Source of the DNA: Streptomyces mangrovi
Lineage (GTDB): Bacteria > Actinomycetota > Actinomycetes > Streptomycetales > Streptomycetaceae
Length of the DNA stretch: 64,000 nt
Assembly: GCF_900114215.1 (NCBI RefSeq)
Contig: NZ_FOSG01000013.1
Span: forward strand, 1-64,000
Direction: 5' to 3'
Shown here: positions 1-11,571 of the stretch, in pieces
Layout: each line of letters begins with the position of its first letter
Position numbering within the stretch: position 1 is the first letter of the stretch
The notes under the pieces: model-generated
Database searches by the model: none
What the model was told of the DNA's origin: nothing
The model's input: the letters and a program-made list of their open reading frames with translations, nothing else
Made by a program: the position numbers and the translations under genes

Positions 1-1023
1 GGCCGTGCCGAAGGTCTCCACGAACAGGCCCACCGGCTCGGCCTTGCCGATCGCGTAGGCCACCTGCACCTCGCAGCGGGCGGCCAGCCCCGCGGCCACC
101 ACGTTCTTGGCGACCCACCGCATGGCGTAGGCGGCCGAGCGGTCCACCTTGGAGGGGTCCTTGCCGGAGAAGGCGCCGCCGCCGTGGCGGGCCATGCCGC
201 CGTAGGTGTCGATGATGATCTTGCGGCCGGTCAGGCCCGCGTCCCCCATCGGGCCGCCGATCTCGAACCGGCCCGTGGGGTTGACCAGCAGCCGGTACCC
301 GCCGGTGTCCAGCTTGACGCCGCCCCCCACCAGAGCAGCCAGCACCGGCTCGACGACGAACTCGCGGATGTCGGGGGCCAGCAGCGAGTCCAGATCGATG
401 TCGGAGGCGTGCTGGGAGGAGACCACCACGGTGTCCAGCCGCACCGCCTTGTCCCCGTCGTACTCGACGGTCACCTGCGTCTTGCCGTCCGGGCGCAGGT
501 AGGGGATGGTGCCGTTCTTGCGGACCTCCGACAGCCGGCGCGAGAGCCGGTGGGCCAGGTGGATCGGCAGCGGCATCAGCTCGGGCGTCTCGTCGCAGGC
601 GTAGCCGAACATCAGGCCCTGGTCGCCGGCGCCCTGCCGGTCCAGCTCGTCTCCCTGTCCCTCCGGGGCGCCACCCTCCACCCGGGTCTCGTAGGCGGTG
701 TCCACCCCCTGGGCGATGTCGGGGGACTGCGCCCCGATGGACACCGACACCCCGCACGAGGCGCCGTCGAAGCCCTTCTTGGAGGAGTCGTAGCCGATGG
801 CGAGGATCTTGTTGCGCACCAGGGTGGGGATGTCGGCGTACGCGGCGGTGGTGACCTCCCCGGCCACATGCACCAGACCGGTGGTGATCAGCGTCTCCAC
901 CGCCACCCGGGAGGCGGGGTCCTGCTCCAGCAGGGCGTCGAGGATGGTGTCGCTGATCTGGTCGGCGATCTTGTCGGGGTGACCCTCGGTCACGGACTCC
1001 GAGGTGAACAGGCGGCGGGACAC
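1..1023 (-). CDS. metK: S-adenosylmethionine synthetase (partial, C-terminus off left edge)
   Basis: Makes S-adenosylmethionine from methionine and ATP in the cytosol. The reverse strand is open from a GTG at 1023 to the window edge, giving 341 codons of a family that is usually about 400 residues. It starts [18 protein letters not shown], and the [17 protein letters not shown] and [16 protein letters not shown] signatures are visible. An ATG two bases upstream (1025) is in the wrong frame; the GTG has a GGGAG ribosome binding site about seven bases ahead. It lies downstream of coaBC across a 237-base gap, so it probably has its own promoter. Identification is secure; only about 60 residues are missing. 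Confidence 0.96.
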   Translation of the reverse strand, partial: MSRRLFTSESVTEGHPDKIADQISDTILDALLEQDPASRVAVETLITTGLVHVAGEVTTAAYADIPTLVRNKILAIGYDSSKKGFDGASCGVSVSIGAQSPDIAQGVDTAYETRVEGGAPEGQGDELDRQGAGDQGLMFGYACDETPELMPLPIHLAHRLSRRLSEVRKNGTIPYLRPDGKTQVTVEYDGDKAVRLDTVVVSSQHASDIDLDSLLAPDIREFVVEPVLAALVGGGVKLDTGGYRLLVNPTGRFEIGGPMGDAGLTGRKIIIDTYGGMARHGGGAFSGKDPSKVDRSAAYAMRWVAKNVVAAGLAARCEVQVAYAIGKAEPVGLFVETFGTA

Positions 1024-1196
1024 ATCGCTCCCTGGGTTTGCAGCGGCTGCTGGCTGACTTGGTGTGCGGATCCGGTCGTCGGGCTGGCCCGAGCGCGGTC
1101 CGCCGTCAGTTTATCCGCAGCTCGTCGCGGATCCGCCAGGACGTCTCGCACTCCGACACACGACCAACGTGCCACACGACTCCCGCGAAGGGGAGA

Positions 1197-1237
1197 GGCC
1201 GTGCCCGGCGGGGGCCCGCGGCCCTGGTGGCACGGCC
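1197..1237 (-). terminator. Possible terminator after coaBC
   Basis: A nine-base inverted repeat (GGCCGTGCC at 1197-1205, GGCACGGCC at 1229-1237) encloses a second GC-rich self-complementary stretch. It lies just past the coaBC stop in the metK upstream gap. The stem is short for this genome, so the call is tentative. Confidence 0.4.
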
Positions 1238-1260
1238 ATGCGGACTTCCCGCCTCCGGTC

Positions 1261-2484
1261 TCACCCGGCGTTCAGCATGTGGACGACCTTGTCCCACACC
1301 GTGTCGGCGAGGGCCTCCTTGGGGCCGTGCGGCACGGGTGTCTCGCTGCCGTCGGCGCCCAGGACGACCGCCTCGTTCTCCTCCGCGCCGAAGGTCCTGT
1401 CCTCCCCCACCTCGTTGACGACCAGCAGGTCGCATCCCTTGCGGGCGAGCTTGGCCCGGCCGTTGGCCAGGACGTCGTCGGTCTCGGCCGCGAAGCCGAC
1501 GACCACCTGCCCGGGGCGGGCGGCGGAAAGTCCGGCGAGCTCGGCGAGGACGTCGGGGTTGCGGACCAGGGCGACCGGTTCCGGTTCCTGCCCGTCCCGC
1601 TTCTTGATCTTCCCCTGGGCGTACCGGGCGGGCCGGAAGTCGGCCACCGCCGCGGCCATGACCACCGCGTCCGCGTCCTCGGCGGCCTTCAGCACGGCCT
1701 CCCGCAGTTGCACGGCGGTACCCACCGGCACCACGTCCGCGCCCGCGGGGTCGGGCAGGGATGTGTTGGCGGCCACCAGGGTCACCCGCGCGCCGCGTGC
1801 CACCGCGGTGCGGGCCAGGGCGTACCCCTGCCGGCCCGAGGAGCGGTTGCCCAGGAAGCGGACCGGGTCCAGTGGTTCGCGGGTGCCGCCCGCGCTGACC
1901 ACGACGTGCCGTCCGGCCAGGTCGCGCCCGGGCGCGGCGCCGCGGGCCAGGAGCCGGCGGCAGACCTCGAAGATCTCGCCGGGGTCGGGCAGGCGTCCCT
2001 TGCCGGTGTCCTTGCCGGTCAGCCGTCCGACCGCGGGCTCGATGACGACCGCGCCGCGGCGGCGCAGGGTGGCCACGTTCTCGGCGGTGGCGGGGTGCTC
2101 CCACATCTCGGTGTGCATGGCGGGTGCGAAGACCACCGGGCAGCGGGCGGTGAGCAGGGTGTTGGTCAGCAGGTCGTCGGCGAGGCCGTGGGCGGCCCGG
2201 GCGAGGGTGTCGGCGGTGGCGGGCGCGACGACGACCAGATCGGCCTCCTGCCCGATGCGCACGTGCGGGACCTCGTGGACGTCCTCCCACACCCCCGTGG
2301 TCACGGGGTTGCCCGACAGCGCCGCCCAGGTGGGCTCGCCGACGAACTTCAGCGCCGAACCGGTCGGCACCACCCGTACGTCGTGGCCGGACTCCGTCAG
2401 CCTCCGCAGCAGCTCGCACGCCTTGTAGGCGGCGATGCCGCCGCTGACCCCCAGGACCACCCTGGGCTTGTCGGACCTGTCCAT
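1261..2484 (-). CDS. coaBC: Bifunctional phosphopantothenoylcysteine decarboxylase / phosphopantothenate-cysteine ligase
   Basis: Catalyses two successive steps of coenzyme A synthesis. The 407-residue protein has an N-terminal flavoprotein decarboxylase domain (GVSGGIAAYKACELL near residue 12, active-site His at 74 in the HVRIGQEADLVVVAPATAD context) followed by the ligase domain (SAGGTREPLDPVRFLGNRSSG, then DLLVVNEVG near the end). The usual PxMNxxMW motif reads PAMHTEMW (121-128), and the flap position that is Cys in the E. coli enzyme appears to be Thr156. The ATG at 2484 is preceded by a GGAGAGGCGAGGG ribosome binding site. It lies between rpoZ and metK, a typical actinobacterial arrangement. 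Confidence 0.95.
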   Translation of the reverse strand: MDRSDKPRVVLGVSGGIAAYKACELLRRLTESGHDVRVVPTGSALKFVGEPTWAALSGNPVTTGVWEDVHEVPHVRIGQEADLVVVAPATADTLARAAHGLADDLLTNTLLTARCPVVFAPAMHTEMWEHPATAENVATLRRRGAVVIEPAVGRLTGKDTGKGRLPDPGEIFEVCRRLLARGAAPGRDLAGRHVVVSAGGTREPLDPVRFLGNRSSGRQGYALARTAVARGARVTLVAANTSLPDPAGADVVPVGTAVQLREAVLKAAEDADAVVMAAAVADFRPARYAQGKIKKRDGQEPEPVALVRNPDVLAELAGLSAARPGQVVVGFAAETDDVLANGRAKLARKGCDLLVVNEVGEDRTFGAEENEAVVLGADGSETPVPHGPKEALADTVWDKVVHMLNAG

Positions 2485-2589
2485 CCCTCGCCTCTCCCCG
2501 GCTCGGCGGCCCGTCGGCCGCTCACTCGCTCACTGTCGCGCGTCGGCGGCGGGCACGTCGGGGACGCTTCCGCCGGTACCCATGACACA

Positions 2590-2624
2590 CCACGGGCCCG
2601 GCAGCCGCGCTGCCGGGCCCGTGG
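2590..2624 (-). terminator. Terminator after rpoZ
   Basis: A perfect 16-base inverted repeat (2590-2605 with 2609-2624) has a three-base loop. It sits 50 bases past the rpoZ stop in the gap before coaBC. There is no T-tract, as is usual in streptomycetes. Confidence 0.75.
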
Positions 2625-2674
2625 CGGTGGTGATGGTGCCGTCGTGCGGCCGGCCGCCATGGGCGGCCGGGGCC

Positions 2675-2947
2675 TCACTGCGTCGGGTTGTCGACGGCCT
2701 CGGAGGTCAGCAGACCCGCGTTGATCTCGCGGAGCGCGATCGACAGCGGCTTCTCGTGGACGTGGGTGTCCACCAGCGGGCCGACGTACTCCAGCAGGCC
2801 CTCGCCGAGCTGCGAGTAGTAGGCGTTGATCTGGCGCGCGCGCTTGGCGGCGTAGATCACCAGGCTGTACTTCGAGTCGGTGGCTTCGAGCAGCTCATCG
2901 ATCGGCGGGTTGATGATGCCCTCGGGCGTGTTGATGGGAGAGGACAC
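2675..2947 (-). CDS. rpoZ: RNA polymerase omega subunit
   Basis: The small omega subunit binds and helps fold the beta-prime subunit of RNA polymerase. The 90-residue product begins [20 protein letters not shown] and has the omega core [18 protein letters not shown] followed by the basic and aromatic stretch typical of actinobacterial omega. The length matches the family. It lies downstream of gmk across a 131-base gap, with coaBC next and a strong hairpin between. Upstream gmk and downstream coaBC match the neighbourhood seen across actinobacteria. Confidence 0.95.
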   Translation of the reverse strand: MSSPINTPEGIINPPIDELLEATDSKYSLVIYAAKRARQINAYYSQLGEGLLEYVGPLVDTHVHEKPLSIALREINAGLLTSEAVDNPTQ

Positions 2948-3078
2948 GCTCTACCTTCCGCTGCGGTGGATAAGACGGGCAGTGATCCGGCCGGGCCCCG
3001 GTACGGGATGCCTCCTGCCGGTGTCCCGGATTCCGGCGGCTGTCCTGCCCGGCCCTCCGGTGACGAATCCGGTGACGA

Positions 3079-3636
3079 TCACGAAACCTTCATCAAGGCT
3101 AGCAGCTCGTGGCTGACGTCCTCGACGGAGGTGTTGACCAGGGTCACGTCGAACTCCGACTCGGCGGCCAGTTCGACCCTGGCCGCGGCCAGCCGCCGCT
3201 CGATGACCTCGGGGGACTCGGTGCCGCGGCCGGTGAGGCGGCGGACCAGCTCCTCCCAGCCGGGCGGGGCCAGGAAGACCAGCTGTGCCTCGGGCATCGA
3301 CTCGCGGACCAGCCGCGCGCCCTGGAGGTCGATCTCCAAAAGCACCGGTTCTCCCGCCTCCAGCCGCTCCAGCACGGCCCGCCGCGGCGTACCGTAGCGG
3401 TTTCCCGCGAACTCGGCCCACTCCAGCAGCTCGCCGTTGGCGACCAGCTTGTCGAACTCCTCGTCGTCCACGAAGAAGTACTGGACACCGTGCCGCTCGC
3501 CGGGGCGCGGCCTGCGGGTGGTGGCGGACACCGAGAGCCAGATCTCCGGATGGACCTTGCGCAGATGAGCGACGACCGTGCTCTTGCCGACCCCGGAGGG
3601 GCCGGAGAGCACGGTCAGTCGCGGACGTTCACTCAT
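3079..3636 (-). CDS. gmk: Guanylate kinase
   Basis: Phosphorylates GMP to GDP with ATP. The 185-residue protein has the P-loop [11 protein letters not shown] at residues 9-19, the GMP-binding segment [19 protein letters not shown], and the lid/GMP region [14 protein letters not shown]. The length is close to the family norm of about 190-200. It starts at an ATG (MSERPRLT). It follows mihF by 38 bases and probably shares its transcript, coupling nucleotide salvage with rpoZ downstream. Confidence 0.95.
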   Translation of the reverse strand: MSERPRLTVLSGPSGVGKSTVVAHLRKVHPEIWLSVSATTRRPRPGERHGVQYFFVDDEEFDKLVANGELLEWAEFAGNRYGTPRRAVLERLEAGEPVLLEIDLQGARLVRESMPEAQLVFLAPPGWEELVRRLTGRGTESPEVIERRLAAARVELAAESEFDVTLVNTSVEDVSHELLALMKVS

Positions 3637-3674
3637 ACAGCGATTATCCCGGTTCCCAGGCAGGCCTGGAAACG

Positions 3675-3998
3675 TCAGGCGGAACCGCCGCCGAACTCAC
3701 GCTCCAGGGAGGCGATCTGGTTGGATCCCAGGCCGCGCACCCGGCGGCTCTCGGAGATGCCGAGCCGCTCCATGATCTGGCGGGCCCGGACCTTGCCGAC
3801 GCCGGGCAGGGACTCCAGGAGGGCGGAGACCTTCATCTTGCCGATGACGTCGTTCTCCTGGCCCTGCTTGATGACCTCGTGGAGCGAGGCGCCGGAGTGC
3901 TTCAGTCGGTTCTTGACCTCGGCGCGCTCCCGGCGAGCCGCGGCGGCCTTCTCGAGCGCGGCTGCGCGCTGTTCAGGGGTAAGGGGCGGAAGAGCCAC
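3675..3998 (-). CDS. mihF: Actinobacterial integration host factor (sIHF/MihF)
   Basis: A small nucleoid-associated protein that binds DNA without sequence specificity. In Streptomyces (sIHF) it affects condensation, sporulation and antibiotic production; in mycobacteria (mIHF) it is essential. The 107-residue product matches that family: a charged N-terminal helix ([21 protein letters not shown]), then a helix-two-turn-helix region with [18 protein letters not shown] and the C-terminal [14 protein letters not shown]. It has no similarity in fold to E. coli IHF. It starts at a GTG at 3998 with a GAGGTGA ribosome binding site. Two promoter-like pairs lie upstream. Neighbours gmk and rpoZ follow on the same strand. 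Confidence 0.95.
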   Translation of the reverse strand: MALPPLTPEQRAAALEKAAAARRERAEVKNRLKHSGASLHEVIKQGQENDVIGKMKVSALLESLPGVGKVRARQIMERLGISESRRVRGLGSNQIASLEREFGGGSA

Positions 3999-4046
3999 GC
4001 CTACGTCACCTCGGATGTCGAACTGGTCGGATATTGGTCGGTGAGG

Positions 4047-4075
4047 AACCTAGTGGCCCCGCACCTGCGGAGCAA
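4047..4075 (-). promoter_or_regulatory. Candidate proximal mihF promoter
   Basis: On the minus strand, TTGCTC (4075-4070) and TAGGTT (4052-4047) are separated by 17 bases, a good match to the vegetative HrdB type. Transcription would start near 4040, giving a leader of about 40 bases before the mihF GTG. Confidence 0.5.
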
Positions 4076-4142
4076 CGAGCAACACGTCCCCCGGCGCCCC
4101 CCGGACCTGCGAGGACCCCGGAATTCGCGGTGCTCTCGTCGG

Positions 4143-4171
4143 AGACTAGCGGCCCATCGCGCCTGAGTCAG
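4143..4171 (-). promoter_or_regulatory. Candidate distal mihF promoter
   Basis: On the minus strand, CTGACT (4171-4166) and TAGTCT (4148-4143) are separated by 17 bases. TAGTCT is a common streptomycete -10. It lies about 95 bases upstream of the proximal candidate. Confidence 0.4.
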
Positions 4172-4301
4172 CGAGAACGGGGGAAAAGTCCTGGTCAGAC
4201 TTGAGCCGACCTGGACATTCCCGGACAAATGGGCGCGGTTGAAGGGTTGATTCCGCGGGGTGCCCCGGTTTTTCCGGACCCTCCGGTTCTGCCCCGGCTG
4301 A

Positions 4302-5201
4302 TCAGCCCAGGACCTCCCGCAGCGCGTCGGCCTCCCCGGCTGCGGCCTCCCGCAGGGCCCGCGGCGAAGGGCCTCGGCCCAGGACCCCCCGGCTGATGCT
4401 CGGCACCACGTTGCGCACCGCACCGCCGAAGACCCTCGGCAGGTCGGCCGCGGTGGCGCCCTGTGCCCCCAGCCCCGGCGCCAGCAGCGGGCCGTTGACC
4501 GCCAGGTCCGCGCCGGCCTCCCCCAGCGTCGCCCCGACCACCGCGCCGACCGGGCCGAGCGGATCGGCCCCGGCGTTCTCCCGTGCGATGTGGTCCAGCA
4601 CCGTCTGGGCGACCGACGCACCGCCCCCGGCGGTGGCGCGCTGCACCTCGGCGCCCTCCGGGTTGGAGGTCAGGGCGAGGACGAAGACGCCCGAACCCGC
4701 CGCCCGCGCCGCGTCCAGGGCGGGGCGCAGCGAGCCGAAGCCCAGGTAGGGGCTGACGGTGACGGCGTCGGAGAACAGCGGACTGCCCGGATCCAGGTAG
4801 GCGGCGGCGTAGGCGGCCATCGTGGAGCCGATGTCGCCGCGCTTGGCGTCGGTGAGCACCAGGGCGCCGGCCGAGCGTGCGTCGGCGATCGCCCTCTCCA
4901 GGACGGCGATCCCGCGCGAGCCGAAGCGCTCGAAGAAGGCGGACTGCGGTTTGAGGACGGCGACCCGGTCGGCGAGGGCCTCCACCACCGTGCGGGTGAA
5001 CCGCTCCAGCCCCGCCACGTCGTCGTCCAGGCCCCAGGCGGTCAGCAGCGCGGCGTGCGGGTCGATGCCGACGCACAGCGGACCGCGGTCGTCCAGGGCG
5101 CGGCGCAGCCGGGCGCCGAACGGCTCCGGGGCGCCGGGGGCCCGCGGGGCTTCGGATGGCTGCGCGGCTCCGGATGACTGCGGAGCTCCGGGAACGGTCA
5201 T
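4302..5201 (-). CDS. pyrF: Orotidine 5'-phosphate decarboxylase
   Basis: Last step of UMP synthesis: decarboxylates OMP. The product is 299 residues, in the range of the longer (type 2) enzymes found in actinobacteria, and carries GIDPHAALL near the start and the catalytic motif LTDAKRGDIGSTMAAYA. The ATG at 5201 overlaps the pyrD stop by four bases (ATGA), so translation is coupled. An upstream in-frame start at 5306 would lie inside pyrD and is rejected. The N-terminus has a Pro/Ala/Ser-rich stretch of about 25 residues before the barrel. Confidence 0.95.
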   Translation of the reverse strand: MTVPGAPQSSGAAQPSEAPRAPGAPEPFGARLRRALDDRGPLCVGIDPHAALLTAWGLDDDVAGLERFTRTVVEALADRVAVLKPQSAFFERFGSRGIAVLERAIADARSAGALVLTDAKRGDIGSTMAAYAAAYLDPGSPLFSDAVTVSPYLGFGSLRPALDAARAAGSGVFVLALTSNPEGAEVQRATAGGGASVAQTVLDHIARENAGADPLGPVGAVVGATLGEAGADLAVNGPLLAPGLGAQGATAADLPRVFGGAVRNVVPSISRGVLGRGPSPRALREAAAGEADALREVLG

Positions 5202-6325
5202 CGGGAGGTCACCTTCCGGGTGTCGGCGCCGACGGCCTCGGCGAGGGTGGCGTACGGACTCGCGGCCAGGCGCGCGGCCAGGCCCCGGTGGATTCGGCGG
5301 CACCACAGCGGGCCCTCGTAGACGAGGGCGCTGTAGCCCTGGACGAGGGTGGCCCCGGCCAGGACGCGCTCCCAGACGTCGTCGGCGGTCCGCACCCCGC
5401 CGACGCCGACGAGCGTGACGCGGTCGCCGACGCGGGCGTACAGACGGCGCAGCACGGCCAGGGAGCGGTCCTTCAGCGGCGCGCCGGACAGCCCGCCGGC
5501 ACCGATGGCCTCGATCTCGGCGCGGTCGGCGGCCAGGCCCAGGCCGTCGCGGGCGACGGTGGTGTTGGTGGCGATGATGCCGTCCAGGCCCAACTCCACG
5601 GCGAGGTCGGCGACCGCGTCGACGTCCTCGTCCGCCAGGTCCGGGGCGATCTTGACCAGCAGGGGGACGCGGCGGCCGGGCACCGCCTCGTCGGCGGCGG
5701 AGCGCACCGCCGCCAGCAGCGGGCGCAGGTGCTCGGTCGCCTGGAGGTTCCGCAGACCGGGGGTGTTGGGCGAGGAGACGTTGACGACGAGGTAGTCGGC
5801 GTACGGGGCCAGCCGGGAGGCGGAGAGCGCGTAGTCGCCGGCGGCCTCGCTCTCGGGAGTGACCTTGGTCTTGCCGATGTTGACGCCGACGGTGGTGGGG
5901 AAGACGGCCCGGCGCCCCGCCAGGCGGGCGGCCACGGCGGCGGAGCCGTCGTTGTTGAAGCCCATGCGGTTGACCAGGGCCCGGTCGGCGACCAGGCGGA
6001 ACAGCCGGGGCCCCGGGTTGCCGGGCTGGGGGTGGGCGGTGACGGTGCCGATCTCGACGTGGTCGAAGCCGAGCATGGTGAGCCCGTCGACGCCGACCGC
6101 GTTCTTGTCGAACCCGGCGGCCAGCCCGAAGGGGCCGCGCATCCGCAGGCCGAAGGCCTCGGTGGCCAGGGCGCGCCGCTGTGCCCGGCCCGGGGCCGCG
6201 ACGGCCGCGACGAGGGCGCGCAGGCCGGGGACGCGGGCGGCCAGCCGAATCAGGGCGAACGCCAGGTGGTGCGCCCGCTCGGGGTCCAGGCGCCTGAGGA
6301 TCAGGTGGAACAGCAGGGGATACAT
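5198..6325 (-). CDS. pyrD: Dihydroorotate dehydrogenase (quinone), class 2
   Basis: Oxidises dihydroorotate to orotate, passing electrons via FMN to quinone at the membrane. The 375-residue protein starts [20 protein letters not shown]; this N-terminal helical extension is the membrane-association element of class 2 enzymes. FMN and substrate motifs are present: [24 protein letters not shown] (with the Ser typical of class 2), [17 protein letters not shown] and VGVGGV. It is separated from carB by 131 bases containing a strong hairpin, so it may have its own promoter or rely on readthrough. It overlaps pyrF by four bases. Confidence 0.95.
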   Translation of the reverse strand: MYPLLFHLILRRLDPERAHHLAFALIRLAARVPGLRALVAAVAAPGRAQRRALATEAFGLRMRGPFGLAAGFDKNAVGVDGLTMLGFDHVEIGTVTAHPQPGNPGPRLFRLVADRALVNRMGFNNDGSAAVAARLAGRRAVFPTTVGVNIGKTKVTPESEAAGDYALSASRLAPYADYLVVNVSSPNTPGLRNLQATEHLRPLLAAVRSAADEAVPGRRVPLLVKIAPDLADEDVDAVADLAVELGLDGIIATNTTVARDGLGLAADRAEIEAIGAGGLSGAPLKDRSLAVLRRLYARVGDRVTLVGVGGVRTADDVWERVLAGATLVQGYSALVYEGPLWCRRIHRGLAARLAASPYATLAEAVGADTRKVTSR

Positions 6326-6416
6326 GCGGGTCTTCCGTGCGGCGGGCGGTACGGGATCCGGTGTCGGGGTCCGGCGGCGGGGTCTGATGTCGGTCCGGTG
6401 GCGGGGTGCTCTCGCG

Positions 6417-6450
6417 GTGAGGGGGACGCCGCTGCCGGCGTCCCCCTCAC
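6417..6450 (-). terminator. Hairpin between carB and pyrD
   Basis: A perfect 15-base inverted repeat (6417-6431 with 6436-6450) has a four-base loop, six bases past the carB stop. It looks like a terminator or attenuator that splits the pyrimidine gene run into pyrR-to-carB and pyrD-pyrF. Confidence 0.75.
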
Positions 6451-6456
6451 CCCCGG

Positions 6457-9769
<3,313 letters not shown>

Positions 9770-9777
<8 letters not shown>

Positions 9778-10912
9778 GCTGGCCCTCCATCAGGGAGACG
9801 AAGCGGTCGAACAGGTACGCGGCGTCGTGCGGCCCGGCCGCCGCCTCGGGGTGGTACTGGACGCTGAACGCGGGCCGGTCCAGCAGGCGCAGGCCCTCGA
9901 CCACGCCGTCGTTGAGGCAGACGTGGGAGACCTCGGCGCGCCCGTAGGGGGTGTCGCCGGGCGCGTCGAGGGGGGCGTCCACGGCGAAGCCGTGGTTGTG
10001 CGCGGTGACCTCGACCTTGCCGGTCGTACGGTCCTGCACGGGCTGGTTGATGCCGCGGTGGCCGTACTTGAGCTTGTAGGTGCCGAAGCCCAGGGCGCGG
10101 CCGAGGATCTGGTTGCCGAAGCAGATGCCGAACAGCGGGGTGGAGCGCTCCAGCACCCCTCGCATGAGGGCCACCGGATGGTCTGCGGTGGCGGGGTCGC
10201 CGGGGCCGTTGGAGAAGAACACCCCGTCCGGGTCCACCGCGTAGACGTCCTCGATCGTGGCCGTGGCGGGCAGCACGTGGACCTCGATGCCGCGCTCGGC
10301 CATCCGGTGCGGGGTCATGCCCTTGATCCCCAGATCGACGGCCGCGACGGTGAAGCGCCTGGTACCGATCGCCGGGACGGTGTACGCCTCGGTGGTGGCC
10401 ACCTCGGCGGCCAGGTCGGCTCCGGTCATCTCGGGGGCGGCCTTCACCCTGGCCAGCATCGCGGCCTCGTCGGCGACCGCGTCGCCGGAGAAGATGCCGA
10501 CCCGCATCGCGCCGCGCTCGCGCAGGTGGCGGGTGAGCGCCCGGGTGTCGACACCGCTGATGCCGACGACGCCCTGGGCGGTCAGCTCCTCGTCCAGGGT
10601 GCGCACCGAGCGCCAGTTGGAGGGCACGCGGGCGGGGTCGCGCACCACGTAGCCGGCCACCCAGATCCGCTTCGACTCCGGGTCCTCGTCGTTGACGCCG
10701 GTGTTGCCGATGTGCGGGGCGGTCATGACGACCACCTGCCGGTGGTAGGAGGGGTCGGTCAGGGTCTCCTGGTAGCCGGTCATGCCGGTGGAGAACACGG
10801 CCTCGCCGAGGGTCTCGCCCACGGCCCCGTAGGCGCGGCCGCGGAAGGTGCGGCCGTCCTCCAGGACGAGTACGGCGGGCACCCTGGAGGCTTTGCGGGC
10901 GGAGGTCGTCAT
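9770..10912 (-). CDS. carA: Carbamoyl-phosphate synthase small (glutaminase) subunit
   Basis: Hydrolyses glutamine and channels ammonia to CarB. The 380-residue protein has the N-terminal CPSase small domain ([32 protein letters not shown]) and a class I amidotransferase domain with nucleophile Cys in [13 protein letters not shown] and the His/Glu pair in [12 protein letters not shown]. The ATG at 10912 overlaps the stop of the upstream membrane-protein gene by four bases. The open frame continues far upstream, but only this start gives the conserved N-terminus. Confidence 0.96.
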
Positions 10913-11571
10913 CGTGCGCCTTCCTCGTGGTGCGTGGTGGCGGCAGCGTCGGTGGTGCCGTGGGGGTCGTCCGCGGCGCCGGTGGCGCCGGGTGCGCCGG
11001 CCGTGCCGAAGCCGCCGCCGGACATGGCGCGCAGCTCCTCCAGCCAGGCGGCGTGCTCGGCGGCGCGGTCGGAGCGGAAGCCGGAGTCCAGCAGGCGGTC
11101 GCCGTGCTCCCAGGTGATCACCAGCAGACCGTCCTCGGTGAGGACCTTGCCGGCGATGCCCTTGTCGAGCCGGGCGCCGCGCAGCCTGCCGGCCGGGATG
11201 AAGAAGTCGTTCGCCCCGGGCCGCACCACGTGCACACCCTGCTCGGTGAGGGTGAGCTCGGCGCGGCTGCGGGCGCCCAGGCCGTGGGCGACGATCCGCT
11301 CCAGCCACTGCCCGGCCGTGGTGGAGCCGTGGTAGCGGCCGGTCATGGTCAGCCTCGGCTCACCGGGGCCGGCGGGCGCCTGGGGCAGTTCGGGGAGGTC
11401 GGACTGGAGCACCGAGCGCCACTTCCAGCCCTCCCTCATCAGCCAGTACACCAGGGCGACGACCAGCAACAGGCCGATCACCCAGGCGATCCGGGGCGCC
11501 CAGTCGGTGACCTGCTGCGACTCGGGCGCCGCGGCGAAGCGGATGGCGGTCGGTACCGGTGAGAGGTTCAT
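10909..11571 (-). CDS. Single-pass membrane protein of the pyr operon, function unknown
   Basis: A 220-residue protein with one clear membrane segment ([18 protein letters not shown], about residues 28-45) and a short N-terminal tail. The following domain of about 120 residues contains [39 protein letters not shown] split into beta-rich stretches that resemble a PH-like fold. The tail is Gly/Ala/Thr/His-rich. It overlaps pyrC and carA by four bases each (ATGA), so it is made together with pyrimidine enzymes. No catalytic motif is visible. A scaffold or anchor holding the carbamoyl-phosphate enzymes at the membrane near PyrD is speculation. The gene is real; its role is unknown. Confidence 0.85.
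   Translation of the reverse strand: MNLSPVPTAIRFAAAPESQQVTDWAPRIAWVIGLLLVVALVYWLMREGWKWRSVLQSDLPELPQAPAGPGEPRLTMTGRYHGSTTAGQWLERIVAHGLGARSRAELTLTEQGVHVVRPGANDFFIPAGRLRGARLDKGIAGKVLTEDGLLVITWEHGDRLLDSGFRSDRAAEHAAWLEELRAMSGGGFGTAGAPGATGAADDPHGTTDAAATTHHEEGAR

Larger units (their letters stand above)
3999..4301 (-). other. mihF upstream region / pyrF downstream gap
   Basis: No coding potential was recognised in these 303 bases. It holds the mihF leader, two candidate promoters (annotated separately) and, near pyrF, short CCGG-based inverted repeats that do not make a convincing terminator. Confidence 0.5.

Noticed and set aside
1024-1260. A SAM riboswitch upstream of metK
   Set aside because: No recognisable SAM-binding core or terminator/antiterminator pair; only a terminator-like stem of coaBC was seen.
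184-2724. An 846-codon plus-strand open frame opposite metK and coaBC
   Set aside because: No family motif; the minus strand encodes two well-conserved enzymes.
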